A stretch of DNA of 64,000 nt from Littorina saxatilis (GCF_037325665.1 NC_090246.1:92250479-92314478); one strand, 5' to 3'. Shown: positions 1 to 11,100, counted from the first letter of the stretch. Translations and numbers: made by a program. The notes: generated by a model not told the origin, from the sequence alone.

Positions 1-252
1 CTAATGTAAAGTGCCATGAGACTGCCATTCGGCGGTGAACAGCGCTACGAAAGAATGTTTTATTATTATTATTATTATAATTATGTTGTCGTTGAGTCCT
101 GCTTGTGGCAGCAGCTTAGTAGCCTACTAACAATCCGGCGAATTTAACACCGGCCAACAGCTGGTCAGTGTAATGTACACATTCTTTTTTTTATCATGTC
201 TCTCCGAGCGGGACAATATATCATTTTTATGGACAATAAAATGTTGTTATTG

Positions 253-300
<48 letters not shown>

Positions 301-357
301 CATTATTTTATAGCGCTGTTCACCGCCAAATGGCAGTCTCATGGCGCTTTACATTAG
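1..357. mobile_element. TIR element (MITE-like) with (TAA)n interior
   Basis: The first ~61 bases and bases 296-357 are inverted copies of each other with few mismatches: the left end reads CTAATGTAAAGTGCCATGAG and the right end is its complement ending ...TTACATTAG. The interior carries TTA/TAA microsatellite runs (about 61-80 and 249-298) and no coding potential. The left end coincides with the window edge, so a target-site duplication cannot be checked. A non-autonomous DNA transposon is the simplest reading; superfamily unknown. Confidence 0.7.
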
Positions 358-379
358 ACATTAAAATTCAACATTTTAC

Positions 380-3301
380 ATATGACTAAGTGCCAAAAGG
401 TGCTCACAGAACAGAAGACGACTTTGTTTTACAATAAAAATGTTTCTAAAAACGTGTGTCTGCTGAAAATTGGTGTGTGTGTGGATGAATGTGCGAAGAG
501 ATAGTGGACATAATTTCGTGTGTCTGACTTGAACGGTTTTGAAGTTATCTTTGTTTAAAGTCAAAAATAACGCCAAAACCGGCCATCTGAAAACGGACAT
601 CGTGATACCTCGTGTTTTGAATATGCCACAGAAAAATAACAAGAAGCACAAATGAATTGCATTTAGTTTGATTGAATGCCTGAAACATCGCTTTACAGAC
701 GAGACCAAACGTCAAATCTAAATCTCGAGAGAATTTTTTTGTTTCGATAACCGAATTTTAAGGTGTCGCACGCAAGATGTGTCGTCATCACGGCATACAT
801 TTTTCAATCGCAGATATTTACTAAATTTCTTTTTAAAAAATTCTGGAATTGATGTCGACACGTCAAGCGATAACGGTGTATCAAACTGCTGTCTTTCAAG
901 TAATCCAGCAAATACTGCAGAACTTTTGAACAGCATTTTTGAAAACGATTTGAAAATTTCGTCATATCTTGCGTGCGACAAAATGTTCGGTAATTAACGG
1001 TTATTTTCTTTTAAAAACAAAATTTACATGTACAAAGATCTACTTCATCTACGGAACCACGTGACACATTCTGTGTTCAAAATTTGTGAAGAAATCACGA
1101 ACCACGAATGCGCTATCAAGTGTTGAAATTATGTCGTCAACATCTTTTCAGATCTTGCGTGCGACACCATCTTGCGTTCAACATAAAATGTCACTACCTT
1201 ATCGAGTTTAATGGGTAAAACTAACTATTTGTTGTCTTAGTTTAATCTTCTTAATTAAAAGCGTAATAAAACCGAACTTCCAAGATGAATTTTAATTGAG
1301 ATTAGCGAAAGAGCGGGCACGCAAGTCGACCTTAAAGTAAAATAATGATAACACGAGCGTTTGTCGTGTTGTCTTGCGTGCAACACATTGTCCAAAAAGG
1401 AAAATGTATATTTTTCTCAGACGTTTTTTAAGTTGAAACCTTGAAACTTCACACACATTTGGGGTTTAATCGCCCCCATGCATGGTAAAAGTCTTGTTGA
1501 CCCTTGTCAGATTTCAAGGTCACGGCTGGGTCACATGTGGTTCAGAAAACGGATGAAACATATTTTTTCAGAGATTTTTGAAGCTAGAACCTTCAAACTT
1601 CAAACAACGCTTTTGCTTAATGATTGTTCAACATGGAGAATTCAAGGTTGATCCTTGAGAAATGTGAAGGTCATAGCAGGGTCTCGTGTGGGTAAAAATG
1701 AGATTGTTCGGACACTGCATGTAGCATGGAACGACAAAACATAAGTCATGTCATATTTCAGATATCAGTACATTTACAAATGGACAACACCAGCAAACAT
1801 GAACCAAGTCTGGTCGACCTTAGTCAAATGTCAAGGTCAAAGTGGCGTTATGGTTTGGGTAAAAAAAAAAGGAAATTGTATTGAACTTCAATTTATATAA
1901 AACCAAAGTCTGGTTGATCTGTTTTAAGATTTAAGGTCAAATCTGTTATTTAAGGTCAAATCAAATAGAAATTTGTTGATGCTTAAATCTTTGAAACTTC
2001 CAACAGGTTTGAGGTTTGACAACTTCTGGACTTTGAAATCTGGTATGGTTGATCCTGGTAATATTAATTGGTCTAAACATCAAGATCAACAATTATAAAA
2101 TAAGCACTTTCACCAATGTCAAGTGAGCAATAGCAGCAAACGTGAGTCTTATAAAGATTATCACTTTTTGTGTGACCTCAACTTGACCCCTCTGAATGCT
2201 CTCAATCATGGAAATTGACCACACTTTGATTATAACCAAACAACATCAAAACTTTGGAATGTGTGAAGTTTCAAAGGTGTTGCTTAAAAGGCGTTCGTGA
2301 AAATGACAATTGTATGTGTCTGACTTCAATGCGACCCCGCTGCGACCTTGACGTTTGATTTTATCAACCAGACTTTCATCATATGTGAATGACTTCAAAC
2401 ACTATAAAACTAGTTGAAGAAATTGACAATTTTTCAAAGTTTAAGCCAGATGGCACTGCTGTGACCTTGAAATTTGACAAACATTAACCAGGCGGTCACC
2501 TTTTTTAGAAAATATCCTTAAAGGATCTTTAACCTTACTGTGACCTTGGAATTTGATGAGGTTTAATTTAACTTGCGTAGTGTGCCAAGTTTCAAGGCCC
2601 TAGCTTCAAAAACATATGAGAAAACCTCATTGAAAAATGTATATGTTTGACCTCAACGCGACCCTGCTGTGACCTTGACTTTTTCAACCAGACTTTAATC
2701 GTGTGTGAACATTATACACTAGAACTGTGTGTATTTTCAAAGCTCGTGCTATAAACGCGCTGAATAAATTGAAAATATTCCACATTTGGACCAGATGTGA
2801 CCCCGCTGTGACCTTGAACTTTGACAAAGATTAACCAGCAGGTCACTTTTAATGAGGTTTTATAAAAATGCTGAAAGTATGTGAAGTATGTAAAGTCTAA
2901 CTGATCTAGTATTAAAACATGTAAGACGTGACAACGACAATTTTCCAGTTTGCAAAGGAAATTTAACCTCGCTGTGACCTTGAAATTCAATGTTGTTTAA
3001 TGTGATGTGCACCATACCTGGAGGTCATTATACTTTGGTTGTGTGCCAAGTTTCAAAGCCCTAGCTTTAAAAACGTGCGAGATAACCTTAATGCTATGAC
3101 TCAGTGCCGTTTTGAATGATATAACGAACAAAATTATCGTTATTTGTAAAATCAATTGTGTAAATTTATCTTTTCTTTTCGTAATTGGGTTCCAGCATCT
3201 GTTGTCTTAACAAAAATCACAATATCAGTCGTGTTTGTCAACTTTTATTTTTTAGCCCCTTTGTCCGCTTTTCGTGCGCACCTTTTGGCACTTAGTCATA
3301 T
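380..3301. mobile_element. Foldback-like element built of head-to-head tandem repeats
   Basis: Bases 380-403 and 3278-3301 are a 24-bp perfect inverted repeat (core GACTAAGTGCCAAAAGGTGC). Inside, about 1430-2080 holds diverged ~160-bp units with the motif TCAAGGTCA in plus orientation (near 1505, 1660, 1827, 1928). About 2160-3080 holds the same kind of unit in minus orientation, motif TGTGACCTTGA (near 2340, 2458, 2540, 2660, 2805, 2965). The two halves therefore face each other. A third motif, CTTGCGTGCGACA, recurs at about 761 (minus), 968, 1153 and 1373. No convincing coding sequence is present. TIRs plus inverted tandem arrays recall Foldback elements; superfamily is unproven and no TSD is clear. 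Confidence 0.6.
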
Positions 3302-3640
3302 ATTAGTTTCCTCGTAAGAAATAACATACAAGCATTCAGTTTAAAAAAATTAAACAAATTCATAGACAACGACCACTTATAGTTAAATGTAAGATAATCT
3401 AGAAAAATTGTTTGTAAACAGATGAAAATACATAAGATAAGTAATATACACATAGTTACACATAAAAAGTCTGACAATAAAACAGAACTTACATAAAAGC
3501 GTACAGATCTAAAACAGAACGAAGATGTAACACAGACTGTGGGGCAACAAATTAAACAACTAACAACAGGCACACTGTATTATAATAATACATTAGGACT
3601 TGTAACTGTTATTGTTATTATTGTTATTGACACACGGAAT
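3302..3640. other. Stretch with no recognised feature
   Basis: AT-rich sequence between the foldback-like element and the LINE, ending in a short TTATTG-rich run (about 3604-3630). Open frames here are short and resemble nothing I know. The true 5' end of the LINE may lie inside it. Confidence 0.4.
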
Positions 3641-3868
3641 GATGCAGTTGAGACTGACTGTCCTAACTTTCCCTGTATGGCCTAGTGCTGTTTCCAGGGG
3701 GTTTGCAACCGTCCTGGCTCGGCCGGATTCCGTCCACTGGCTCTTTCACCGACCGTGAATAAGAGCAACTGAAATTGGACCGCCACAGATAGCGAGGCAG
3801 CCAGCCCAGGATTCCACTGGTACTGTTCCTCCCCCTGCAACAAAGTTGCAGCGAAGTTCCTAGGGGGC

Positions 3869-4564
3869 ATGTTAAAACTGCAAAAAGAAGTAGACCAACT
3901 GGCTACAGACATGGCAACAGTGAGCGGGAAGATGAACAAGTTGGAGGAGGGGGACCTACCTCAGGGTATGGTAGAGGCAGTAAAGATCATTGCAGGCGAG
4001 TCAAGAAGCCAGGAGGTCACTGCAAAAGCTGTGGAGGAAATAATGGAAACAAAGACCAAAGAACAAATGGCCGAGTTGGAGGAACGACAGAAGAGGAGCT
4101 CAAACATCATTATATTCCAGCTTGCGGAATCTACCTCAGCAGAGGCTACTGAAAGGCGAAACACTGATAAAGATAAAGTAAAGGCATTACTTGAAGATGA
4201 ACTACAGGTAGAACACCAAACCAAAGACCTGCGACGACTGGGCACCTACAAGGAAGACAGCAAGACAGCACGACCACTCAGAGTCGTCCTCAAGGACTCT
4301 GCAGCTAGAGACGACCTGTTGAAAGTGTTCCACAAAGCGAGAAAGGAGGAGGAGCCATCTGAGTTCATTAAATCAGTGGCAATAAGAAGGGACATGACAC
4401 CTCAGGAGAGAGAGGCAGAGGAAGCACTCTTCAAAGAGTGGAGGAAGAAGAAGGCCGAGTCTGAGGAAGCGGGGGACGACAACGCCCGGTGGGTCCGAAG
4501 AAATGGGAGGGCAGTCAACATCGGAAAGTACCCGAAATCCGACCGTCCAAAAGCAAAAGAGTAA
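3869..4564 (+). CDS. LINE ORF1 protein, coiled coil plus RRM-like core
   Basis: The 231-residue product should be the RNA-binding ORF1 protein that packages the LINE transcript. Residues 1-30 have a heptad pattern (LQKEVDQLATDMATVSGKMN). Residues about 60-85 are charged and helical. SSNIIIFQL (about residues 78-86) and RPLRVVLKD (about 131-139) match the two beta-strand signatures of the RRM-like fold found in L1/CR1 ORF1 proteins. The C-terminal 50 residues are very basic. The open frame continues a little upstream of this ATG, so an earlier start is possible. Its last 76 bases overlap the open frame of ORF2, suggesting coupled translation. Function is inferred from family and position. Confidence 0.75.
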   Translation: MLKLQKEVDQLATDMATVSGKMNKLEEGDLPQGMVEAVKIIAGESRSQEVTAKAVEEIMETKTKEQMAELEERQKRSSNIIIFQLAESTSAEATERRNTDKDKVKALLEDELQVEHQTKDLRRLGTYKEDSKTARPLRVVLKDSAARDDLLKVFHKARKEEEPSEFIKSVAIRRDMTPQEREAEEALFKEWRKKKAESEEAGDDNARWVRRNGRAVNIGKYPKSDRPKAKE

Positions 4565-7521
4565 CCAGGGAGAAAAACAAGGATGTACATAGTTTTATTC
4601 CAGTGCCATTAACAAATTCTAGTCTCTCTTCATGTACTTATATGTATAGTAACGCAGACTCTCTATTGAACAAAAGAAACGAACTGAAAGCCCTCGTGGA
4701 GCTGCATAAGCCAAGTGTGATAGGTGTAGTCGAGATTAAACCCAAAAACTCAAGGTACAATGTGGAACAATGTGAAATTGCGCTTGAGGGTTATGAATTA
4801 TTTCATAACCTGGGGGAATCGGGACGGGGTGTTGCTCTGTATGTTGATAGCGACTTAAAACCTATGCAGTGTGACTTGTCGGTAACTTCAGACTTTAAGG
4901 AATGTGTTTTTGCTGAGTGTCGGCTTGAGGGAAATGACTCTTTGCTGATAGGTGTTGTTTACCGAAGCCCAAATAGTTTACAAGAGAACAATGACAATCT
5001 CAATGACCTGATGACAATCATCTCCGGAACAAAACACTCTCATAAGCTAGTCTTAGGGGATTTCAACTTTCCAGAGATTAACTGGAACAAGGAGGAATGT
5101 GCCGGTAGTGAGAACCATCCAGCAACCAAATTCTACAAGGCAACTAAAGACGCATTTCTCTTCCAACAACAGAGTGAACCCACAAGATTTCGTGATGGCC
5201 AAAGATCTAGCCTCATTGACTTAGTGCTTACAAACCGTGAAGAAATGGTCAGGGAAATCAACACTTCAGCCAGTCTAGGGAAAAGTGACCATGCGACACT
5301 GATGGTTACCTTTACATGTGCTTATCAAAGTAATGAAACTAAGCGCACCCGGTTAGACTATAAGAAAGCAAACTTTCATGACATGAATAAAATGTTGAGT
5401 GAAGTGGACTGGGACAGAGAACTTGAAAACAAATCAGTAAATGAATCATGGATCATTATCAAAGACAGGATTGACAGGGCAGTCACCAAGTATGTTCCAA
5501 CCAGAAAAGTATCGGGGAAGAAAAGAAAAAAATGGATGGATGCTAAGGCACTTGAGGCTGTGCGTAAGAAACATAGACTATTCAGGGAATCCAAAGTAAA
5601 GGAGGGGGATGACAAGACACCTAGCAAAATTGAAAAGGCCGAAGCAGAAATGAAGAAAGCTGCATACAAGAGAGCTAACAACCAAGCAAGGTGGGCATGC
5701 CGAAAGGCAGCCAAAAATCTAGAGACAGAAATAGCGGCTAGCTCAAAGCAAAACCCCAAAGCCTTCTGGTCTTACGTGAAATCCAAAACAAAATGTCGGA
5801 CTGGAGTGGCAGATCTTAAGAAAACTAATGGTGACAAAACTTCTTCAGACAAAGAAAAGGCGGACGTGCTGAATGAGTTCTTTCAGAGTGTATTTACCCA
5901 AGAAGCAACAGACAATATTCCACCTCCCCCCCACTATGTCTTTGGTAGTGAAGTCCACAACTTTGAGATCACAGTAGCAAAGGTCAAGAAACTGCTCTCT
6001 GGTTTGAAGACAGATAAGGCACAAGGCCCGGATGGTATCAACCCATGTGTCTTGGCTAAAACAGCTGAGTCTTTAGCATATCCGGTTGCAAGACTATTCA
6101 GACTGTCGTTGGAGAACAGTGAGATTCCAGAAGACTGGCGACAAGCTTATGTGACACCGATTTTCAAGAAAGGTAGTCGAACAGAGCCTAGTAACTATCG
6201 TCCGGTCAGCTTGACATGCATCTTATGCAAAGCTATGGAAACCCTTGTCAGAGAGGCAGTAAATGATCACCTGAGGTCAAACAATCTCATCTGTGAGAAT
6301 CAGCATGGGTTTGTGCAAGGGAGGTCATGTGTGACCCATCTTCTTGAGGCATTGGATGATTGGACAAAGATTCTAGATGAAGGAGGCAGTGTTGACATAG
6401 TTTACATGGACTTCATGAAGGCATTCGACACTGTTCCACATGCAAGACTGATCGCGAAGGTTGAAGCGCATGGAATTCATGGTAACGTCCTTAACTGGAT
6501 ACGCAACTTTCTAGCGGACAGGCATCAGCAAGTGATTGTGAACGGTACACACTCAGACAAAGCGCCAGTCACCAGTGGAATCCCCCAGGGAAGTGTATTG
6601 GGCCCTCTGCTCTTCACCCTGTACATAAACGACTTGCCTAGCCAAGTCACCAGCTCTGTGAAGTTGTTTGCTGACGACACCAAGCTATATACACGTACTG
6701 ACGTGCCCTCAGGACCTGTTGTCATGCAGGAAGATCTGGACAAGCTACAAGAGTGGTCTGACAACTGGCTCCTCAAGTTCCACCCAAAGAAGTGTAGTGT
6801 CCTTAAGCTAGGCAAACAACACACAGAGACCAGCTATCACATGAAAGGGAGATCCGAAAGTGGTGAGGAGGTTAGCATCACTCTAGAAGAAAGCGAAACG
6901 GAGAAAGACCTTGGTGTACTTGTAGACAATCGCCTGAGTTTCAAGGGACATGTTGCACAAGCAACTGCGAAGGCAAACAAAACCTTAGGCATCATCAGGA
7001 GATCGTTTGAGCATCTGGATAGGGAGGTGTTTGTACAACTCTACAAGAGTCTTGTCAGGCCAATCCTTGAATATGGGCATTCAGTATGGCAGCCACAGCA
7101 GAAACTGCTGTGCAAGGAAATAGAGGACGTACAGAGAAGGGCTACCAAACTGATATCGGCTCTCAGTGAGAAAACTTACCCAGAACGACTTGCTGTACTC
7201 AAACTACCGAGTCTCGAACACAGGCGTCTCCGAGGTGACATGATCGACCTCTACAAGTATATGCATGGGATCTACGACACAGGCAACCCGAATTTCCAGC
7301 TGACCGAAACCAAAGACACTAGGGGAAACAGCCTCAAGTTGTACAAACCATTTTGTAGGCTGAACGTTCGGAGCTGCTTCTTCGCAGAAAGGGTGATTCC
7401 TCACTGGAACAGTCTGCCAGAAACAGTTGTGACAGCACCATCAGTGAACAGTTTCAAAGGAAGGCTGGACAATTTCTGGGCAGACAGACCAGAGAAATTC
7501 TCGCCAACGTGCTACCAATAA
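4489..7521 (+). CDS. LINE ORF2: endonuclease-reverse transcriptase
   Basis: This frame (about 1010 codons) encodes the enzyme that nicks target DNA and primes reverse transcription there. Residues about 48-270 form the exonuclease-endonuclease-phosphatase domain with its expected signatures: SNADSLLNK, VVEIK, GVVYRSPNS, LGDFNFPEINW, SLIDLVLTN and the final SDH. After a lysine-rich linker, the RT spans about residues 505-770: KAQGPDGINP, FMKAFDTVPH, GIPQGSVLGP and the catalytic FADD (about 725-728). The C-terminal part (RRATKLISAL...LEHRRLRGDMI) is conserved in CR1-like elements. The frame opens before its first ATG at 4642, which lies at the start of the endonuclease, so initiation may be non-canonical or coupled to ORF1 termination. 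All key residues are present. Confidence 0.9.
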   Translation: MGPKKWEGSQHRKVPEIRPSKSKRVTREKNKDVHSFIPVPLTNSSLSSCTYMYSNADSLLNKRNELKALVELHKPSVIGVVEIKPKNSRYNVEQCEIALEGYELFHNLGESGRGVALYVDSDLKPMQCDLSVTSDFKECVFAECRLEGNDSLLIGVVYRSPNSLQENNDNLNDLMTIISGTKHSHKLVLGDFNFPEINWNKEECAGSENHPATKFYKATKDAFLFQQQSEPTRFRDGQRSSLIDLVLTNREEMVREINTSASLGKSDHATLMVTFTCAYQSNETKRTRLDYKKANFHDMNKMLSEVDWDRELENKSVNESWIIIKDRIDRAVTKYVPTRKVSGKKRKKWMDAKALEAVRKKHRLFRESKVKEGDDKTPSKIEKAEAEMKKAAYKRANNQARWACRKAAKNLETEIAASSKQNPKAFWSYVKSKTKCRTGVADLKKTNGDKTSSDKEKADVLNEFFQSVFTQEATDNIPPPPHYVFGSEVHNFEITVAKVKKLLSGLKTDKAQGPDGINPCVLAKTAESLAYPVARLFRLSLENSEIPEDWRQAYVTPIFKKGSRTEPSNYRPVSLTCILCKAMETLVREAVNDHLRSNNLICENQHGFVQGRSCVTHLLEALDDWTKILDEGGSVDIVYMDFMKAFDTVPHARLIAKVEAHGIHGNVLNWIRNFLADRHQQVIVNGTHSDKAPVTSGIPQGSVLGPLLFTLYINDLPSQVTSSVKLFADDTKLYTRTDVPSGPVVMQEDLDKLQEWSDNWLLKFHPKKCSVLKLGKQHTETSYHMKGRSESGEEVSITLEESETEKDLGVLVDNRLSFKGHVAQATAKANKTLGIIRRSFEHLDREVFVQLYKSLVRPILEYGHSVWQPQQKLLCKEIEDVQRRATKLISALSEKTYPERLAVLKLPSLEHRRLRGDMIDLYKYMHGIYDTGNPNFQLTETKDTRGNSLKLYKPFCRLNVRSCFFAERVIPHWNSLPETVVTAPSVNSFKGRLDNFWADRPEKFSPTCYQ

Positions 7522-7604
7522 CCGCCCGCGCATGCCACCAACAAAAGTGTTATTGGAGTACTATTCGACAGGATCGATGAACAGGCCTAAGGCCTTAAAC
7601 ATCG

Positions 7605-7634
7605 CAAGTTCAAGTTCAAGTTCAAGTTCAAGTC
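7605..7634 (+). repeat. (AAGTTC)n LINE 3' tail
   Basis: Five copies of AAGTTC close the LINE directly after its 3' UTR. CR1/L2 elements carry family-specific 3' microsatellites, so this fixes the 3' boundary. Confidence 0.85.
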
Positions 7635-8070
7635 AGTGACCCGTGGCAGGCACCAAGGGATCAGTTGCGCAACGCCACCCTTCCGCTCAGCTGACTTCTT
7701 CTTGTTGTTTTTCGTTGTGTTTTTTTGGCAGCAGCAGCGGCTCACGATCCGACTCGTCGGTTTTCAGACGATCAACTTTACTCGCGAAGTTTTGAGCCCA
7801 GCGACCTATGGGAAGCTACTCATGTAATTTTCCTCCTCAAAGGTAAAGAGTTACTTCCCGTATACCATTTTCTGTGTATTGTTGTTGGTTTTCTTTTCTC
7901 CATCTTCTTCTTCTTCCTCTTCAGAAGAAGACATATAAACATGTGAAGTCTTTTAATTTGACAGTTTTGCGTATTGGTGTGCAGGTATATACAAGATATT
8001 TTTGCAGGATCGAAAAGTTTAAAAAAGATACGTAAATAAGGGCTAGAAAAAGTGTTCGTCCCGGAAGAGG
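7635..8070. other. 5' flank of the H2A.V gene
   Basis: No repeat or protein family recognised. The stretch contains a TTCTTC-rich run (about 7903-7926). Open frames here start at low-complexity sequence and lack homology I can name. It may contain distal promoter sequence for the histone gene. Confidence 0.4.
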
Positions 8071-8180
8071 GCGCTATTGGCGGGAAAGCCTTCGATTGGC
8101 TGAACAGCCGTTCAGTTGCAAACCGACGCTATCCCTGTAGGTCGAGCGATTCTGTCTGTACATCGAATACAAAAACCACA
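8071..8180 (+). promoter_or_regulatory. H2A.V core promoter: E2F-like site and CCAAT boxes
   Basis: Just upstream of the H2A.V start codon are an E2F-like site TTGGCGGGAAA (8077-8087) and two inverted CCAAT boxes (ATTGG at 8076-8080 and 8095-8099). No TATA box is evident. CCAAT boxes and E2F input are known features of metazoan histone and H2A.Z promoters; occupancy here is inference. The transcription start probably lies between about 8110 and 8170. Confidence 0.5.
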
Positions 8181-11100
8181 ATGGTAAGAAATCTGTAAAA
8201 ATCGTACATTATTCTGTCCCATCGACTTATGTTTTTTGGCTTAACCACTGGTAGGTGAACTGTCTTTTTGTGTAGAGCATACGATTTATTTCATTTATTA
8301 TTATTTACATTCTATTTTTATCCTTTTTACAGGCCGGTGGCAAAGCAGGAAAAGACTCCGGAAAGGCGAAGGCCAAGGCAGTATCTCGCTCTGCAAGAGC
8401 AGGTCTGCAGGTAAGCACCTCTTTGTTGCATTATATTTTCGAAAAATGACTCGTCGCACAGTTGATTCTTAATGTTGCATTCATTTTTGCAGAGTATGCT
8501 TACAAGTGACAGATTTATAACACTCTTTTTACAGTTTCCTGTTGGACGTATTCACCGTCATTTGAAAACACGAACAACCAGCCATGGTCGTGTAGGTGCT
8601 ACAGCTGCTGTTTACAGTGCTGCTATCTTGGAGTATTTGACGGCTGAGGTGGGTGCTGTTTTATTATTTTCTGTGTGTTTGCTTTAGCACAGTCGAGTAA
8701 GGCGGTGGGCAAAAATGACGATAGAAAAGCCATTGTTTACATCAGCTGTTCGAAGTCGGTCACTACTCGCGCTGGTTCCAAGCGCATTATTGGATTTTGT
8801 ATAATATGAAACTAGGTAATTAATTTTGAAGTTTCTCCCAGGCGCGTTTTTCCCATAGTAAACTCGTTGGTAGGGATCGGAATCGAGGGGTTCGTTCCGA
8901 GTAGTTGTTTTGTAGGTTGCTTTGTCAGAATGCGCGGGTGATTCAAAATGGCGGGAACCGCCATGGTTGGCCAGGATGTAACATTGCATAACCACTTCAG
9001 AACATTTCGTTGTCTGATTGCGAATTCCACTGCTGCACTAGGGATCTTTATCAGGTAGTAAATAGTAAACCAGTTTGCTTTACTGTTGAAATTTATATTT
9101 AACTAGCCTGAAGTAATTTACAGTGTTTGGGTGCTGGCTTTCAGGGAATTTAGATAACATTGACGATTGTTGTTAGGTGACCGATAGACCCTATCGGTAT
9201 TCCAAGCTCTCGTAATCTCTCGCAAGAGCATAGCAAAGCATGCGGTACTGCCAAGGTTCAAAGTTCTCGCGATGTTCAAAGCAAAACAAAGAGCGTGTCT
9301 CGCGAGAGCTGCTCAGGTACCGAAAAGGTCTGTTCCGAGCCGATTCTCATGGATGCTTGCTGTGTATAATCTGAACAGTAATTTCCTGGTGTACTTTGTG
9401 AAGTTTCAAGACCTTCAAGTGTTGGGAGGGGAATATCTATACATGCTCTGAACATTTTGGCAGTTATTTTCGAGGTACGCGATGAGTGTTTCATAAGAAC
9501 GTATGCATACTCGTGTCAAGCTGTTGGGTAATCACACTGTAGACTCCTTCGCAGCGGTGTGTTGCGTGCCGCACGGGTATTTGCACTCCGCAGCTGGAGC
9601 GGTAAGTTGAGTGGGGTTTGTGTCTCGATAAAACAGCTGCTTGTATAAACATTTTGTAACTTTGCACATTAAGATATGTCTTGTTAGATCTGTTAGCAGG
9701 GGTCGACACTAACTTATTTGGCCTGGGGCCACACTGGCCCCAGAGATGGAAATTGCTGGGGCGGAAAACAAAAATCTGGGGCCCACTCTCAGTATTCACG
9801 TGCGGCAATGCATTGTCTGTTTTTCTTCATCGTACTGAAGCCAGGGAAATTATTTCAACCATTTGACATTGACATTACGACAGCGCTTTTGGCTGCATCG
9901 GTCTCCTTTTTTCGTTTCTCTCCACCCTGTTCTTCATATTCATTTCCATGTCTTTTTACACCAGGGATGTGTCGCCACATTTTGCGTTTGGCATTTGAAG
10001 GCGATACTTATCAGGGGTCGACACTAACTTATTTGGCCTGGGGCCACACTGGCCCCAAAGATGGAAATTGCTGGGGCGGAAAAAAAAAATCTGGGGCCCA
10101 CTCTCAGTATTCACGTGCGGCAATGCATTGTCTGTTTTTCTTCATCGTACTGAAGCCAGGGAAATTCTTTCAACCATTTGACATTGAAATTACGACAGCG
10201 CTGCACGCTTTTGGCTGCATCGGTCTCCTTTTTTCGTTTCTCTCCACCCCGTTCTTCATCTTCATTTCCATGTCTTTTTACACCAGGGATGTGTCGCCAC
10301 ATTTTGCGTTTGGCATTTGAAGGCGATACTTATCTCTCATGCTAAAGAGCACAATCTGGGAGTTATTTCCCTTGCGGCATTGTCCTTCAACGATTTCAAT
10401 GGTTTTTTTTCTTGACTGTGGCATTGATCGTAACGCAAATTTCAGTGACGACTTTGACTGGCGATTTTTAGTGATTGGCTCTGGCATTGGAATTTTCGGT
10501 TTGTCATTGTCAGTTGGAATTTATCCTGGGGCGGAGTGGGCCCCAAGCTTCGGCAATGTTTGGGGCGGAACACAAAACTCTGGGGCGTTCCGCCCCCGCT
10601 AGTGTCGAACCCTGCTTATCTCTCACGCTAAAGAGCGCAATCTGGGAGTTATTTCCCTTGCGGCATTGTCCTTCGACGATTTCAATGTGTTTTTTTCTTG
10701 ACTGCGGCATTGATCGTAACGTAAATTTCAGTGACGACTTTGACTGGCGATTTTTAGTGATTGGCTCTGGCATTAGAATTTTCGGTTTGTCATTGTTGGA
10801 ATTTATCCTGGGGCGGAGTGGGCCCCAAGCTTCGGCAATGTTTGGGGCGGAACACAAAACTCTGGGGCGTTCCGCCCCCGCTAGTGTCGAACCCTGGTTA
10901 GTGTTTCTTCTACACGCAGATGTACTTTTTGGGTGCATATTTTGTATATTAGGCCCCCAAAAAAATAGGTCTGTTTACGGTAACCCGACCGACCCTAGTT
11001 TTTTCGCGCGACCCTAGACTTTTTTTGGCATTTGGGGGAGGAAAAAAAATCTTGTTTTTTGGGCAAAATAACGTAAAAATATGGTTTTTTTGGAGAAAAA

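Larger units (their letters stand above)
3640..7634 (+). mobile_element. CR1/L2-type non-LTR retrotransposon (LINE), both ORFs open
   Basis: The element has a short 5' region, ORF1 (3869-4564), ORF2 (to 7521), an ~85-bp 3' UTR and a hexamer tail, (AAGTTC)n at 7605-7634. A simple-repeat tail rather than poly(A) is typical of the CR1/L2 group. The ORF2 layout, an apurinic-type endonuclease followed by reverse transcriptase, and the RT wording (HGFVQGRSC, GIPQGSVLGPLLF, FADDTKLY) also fit CR1-like LINEs. Neither ORF shows a stop or frameshift, so the insertion is probably young. The exact 5' end and a target-site duplication could not be found by eye. Confidence 0.88.

Noticed and set aside
376-997. 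Overlapping short open frames on both strands
   Set aside because: No start context, splice support or family resemblance; they lie inside a repeat element.
7636-7946. Open frames just after the LINE
   Set aside because: Built from T-rich and TTC-rich sequence; no homology.
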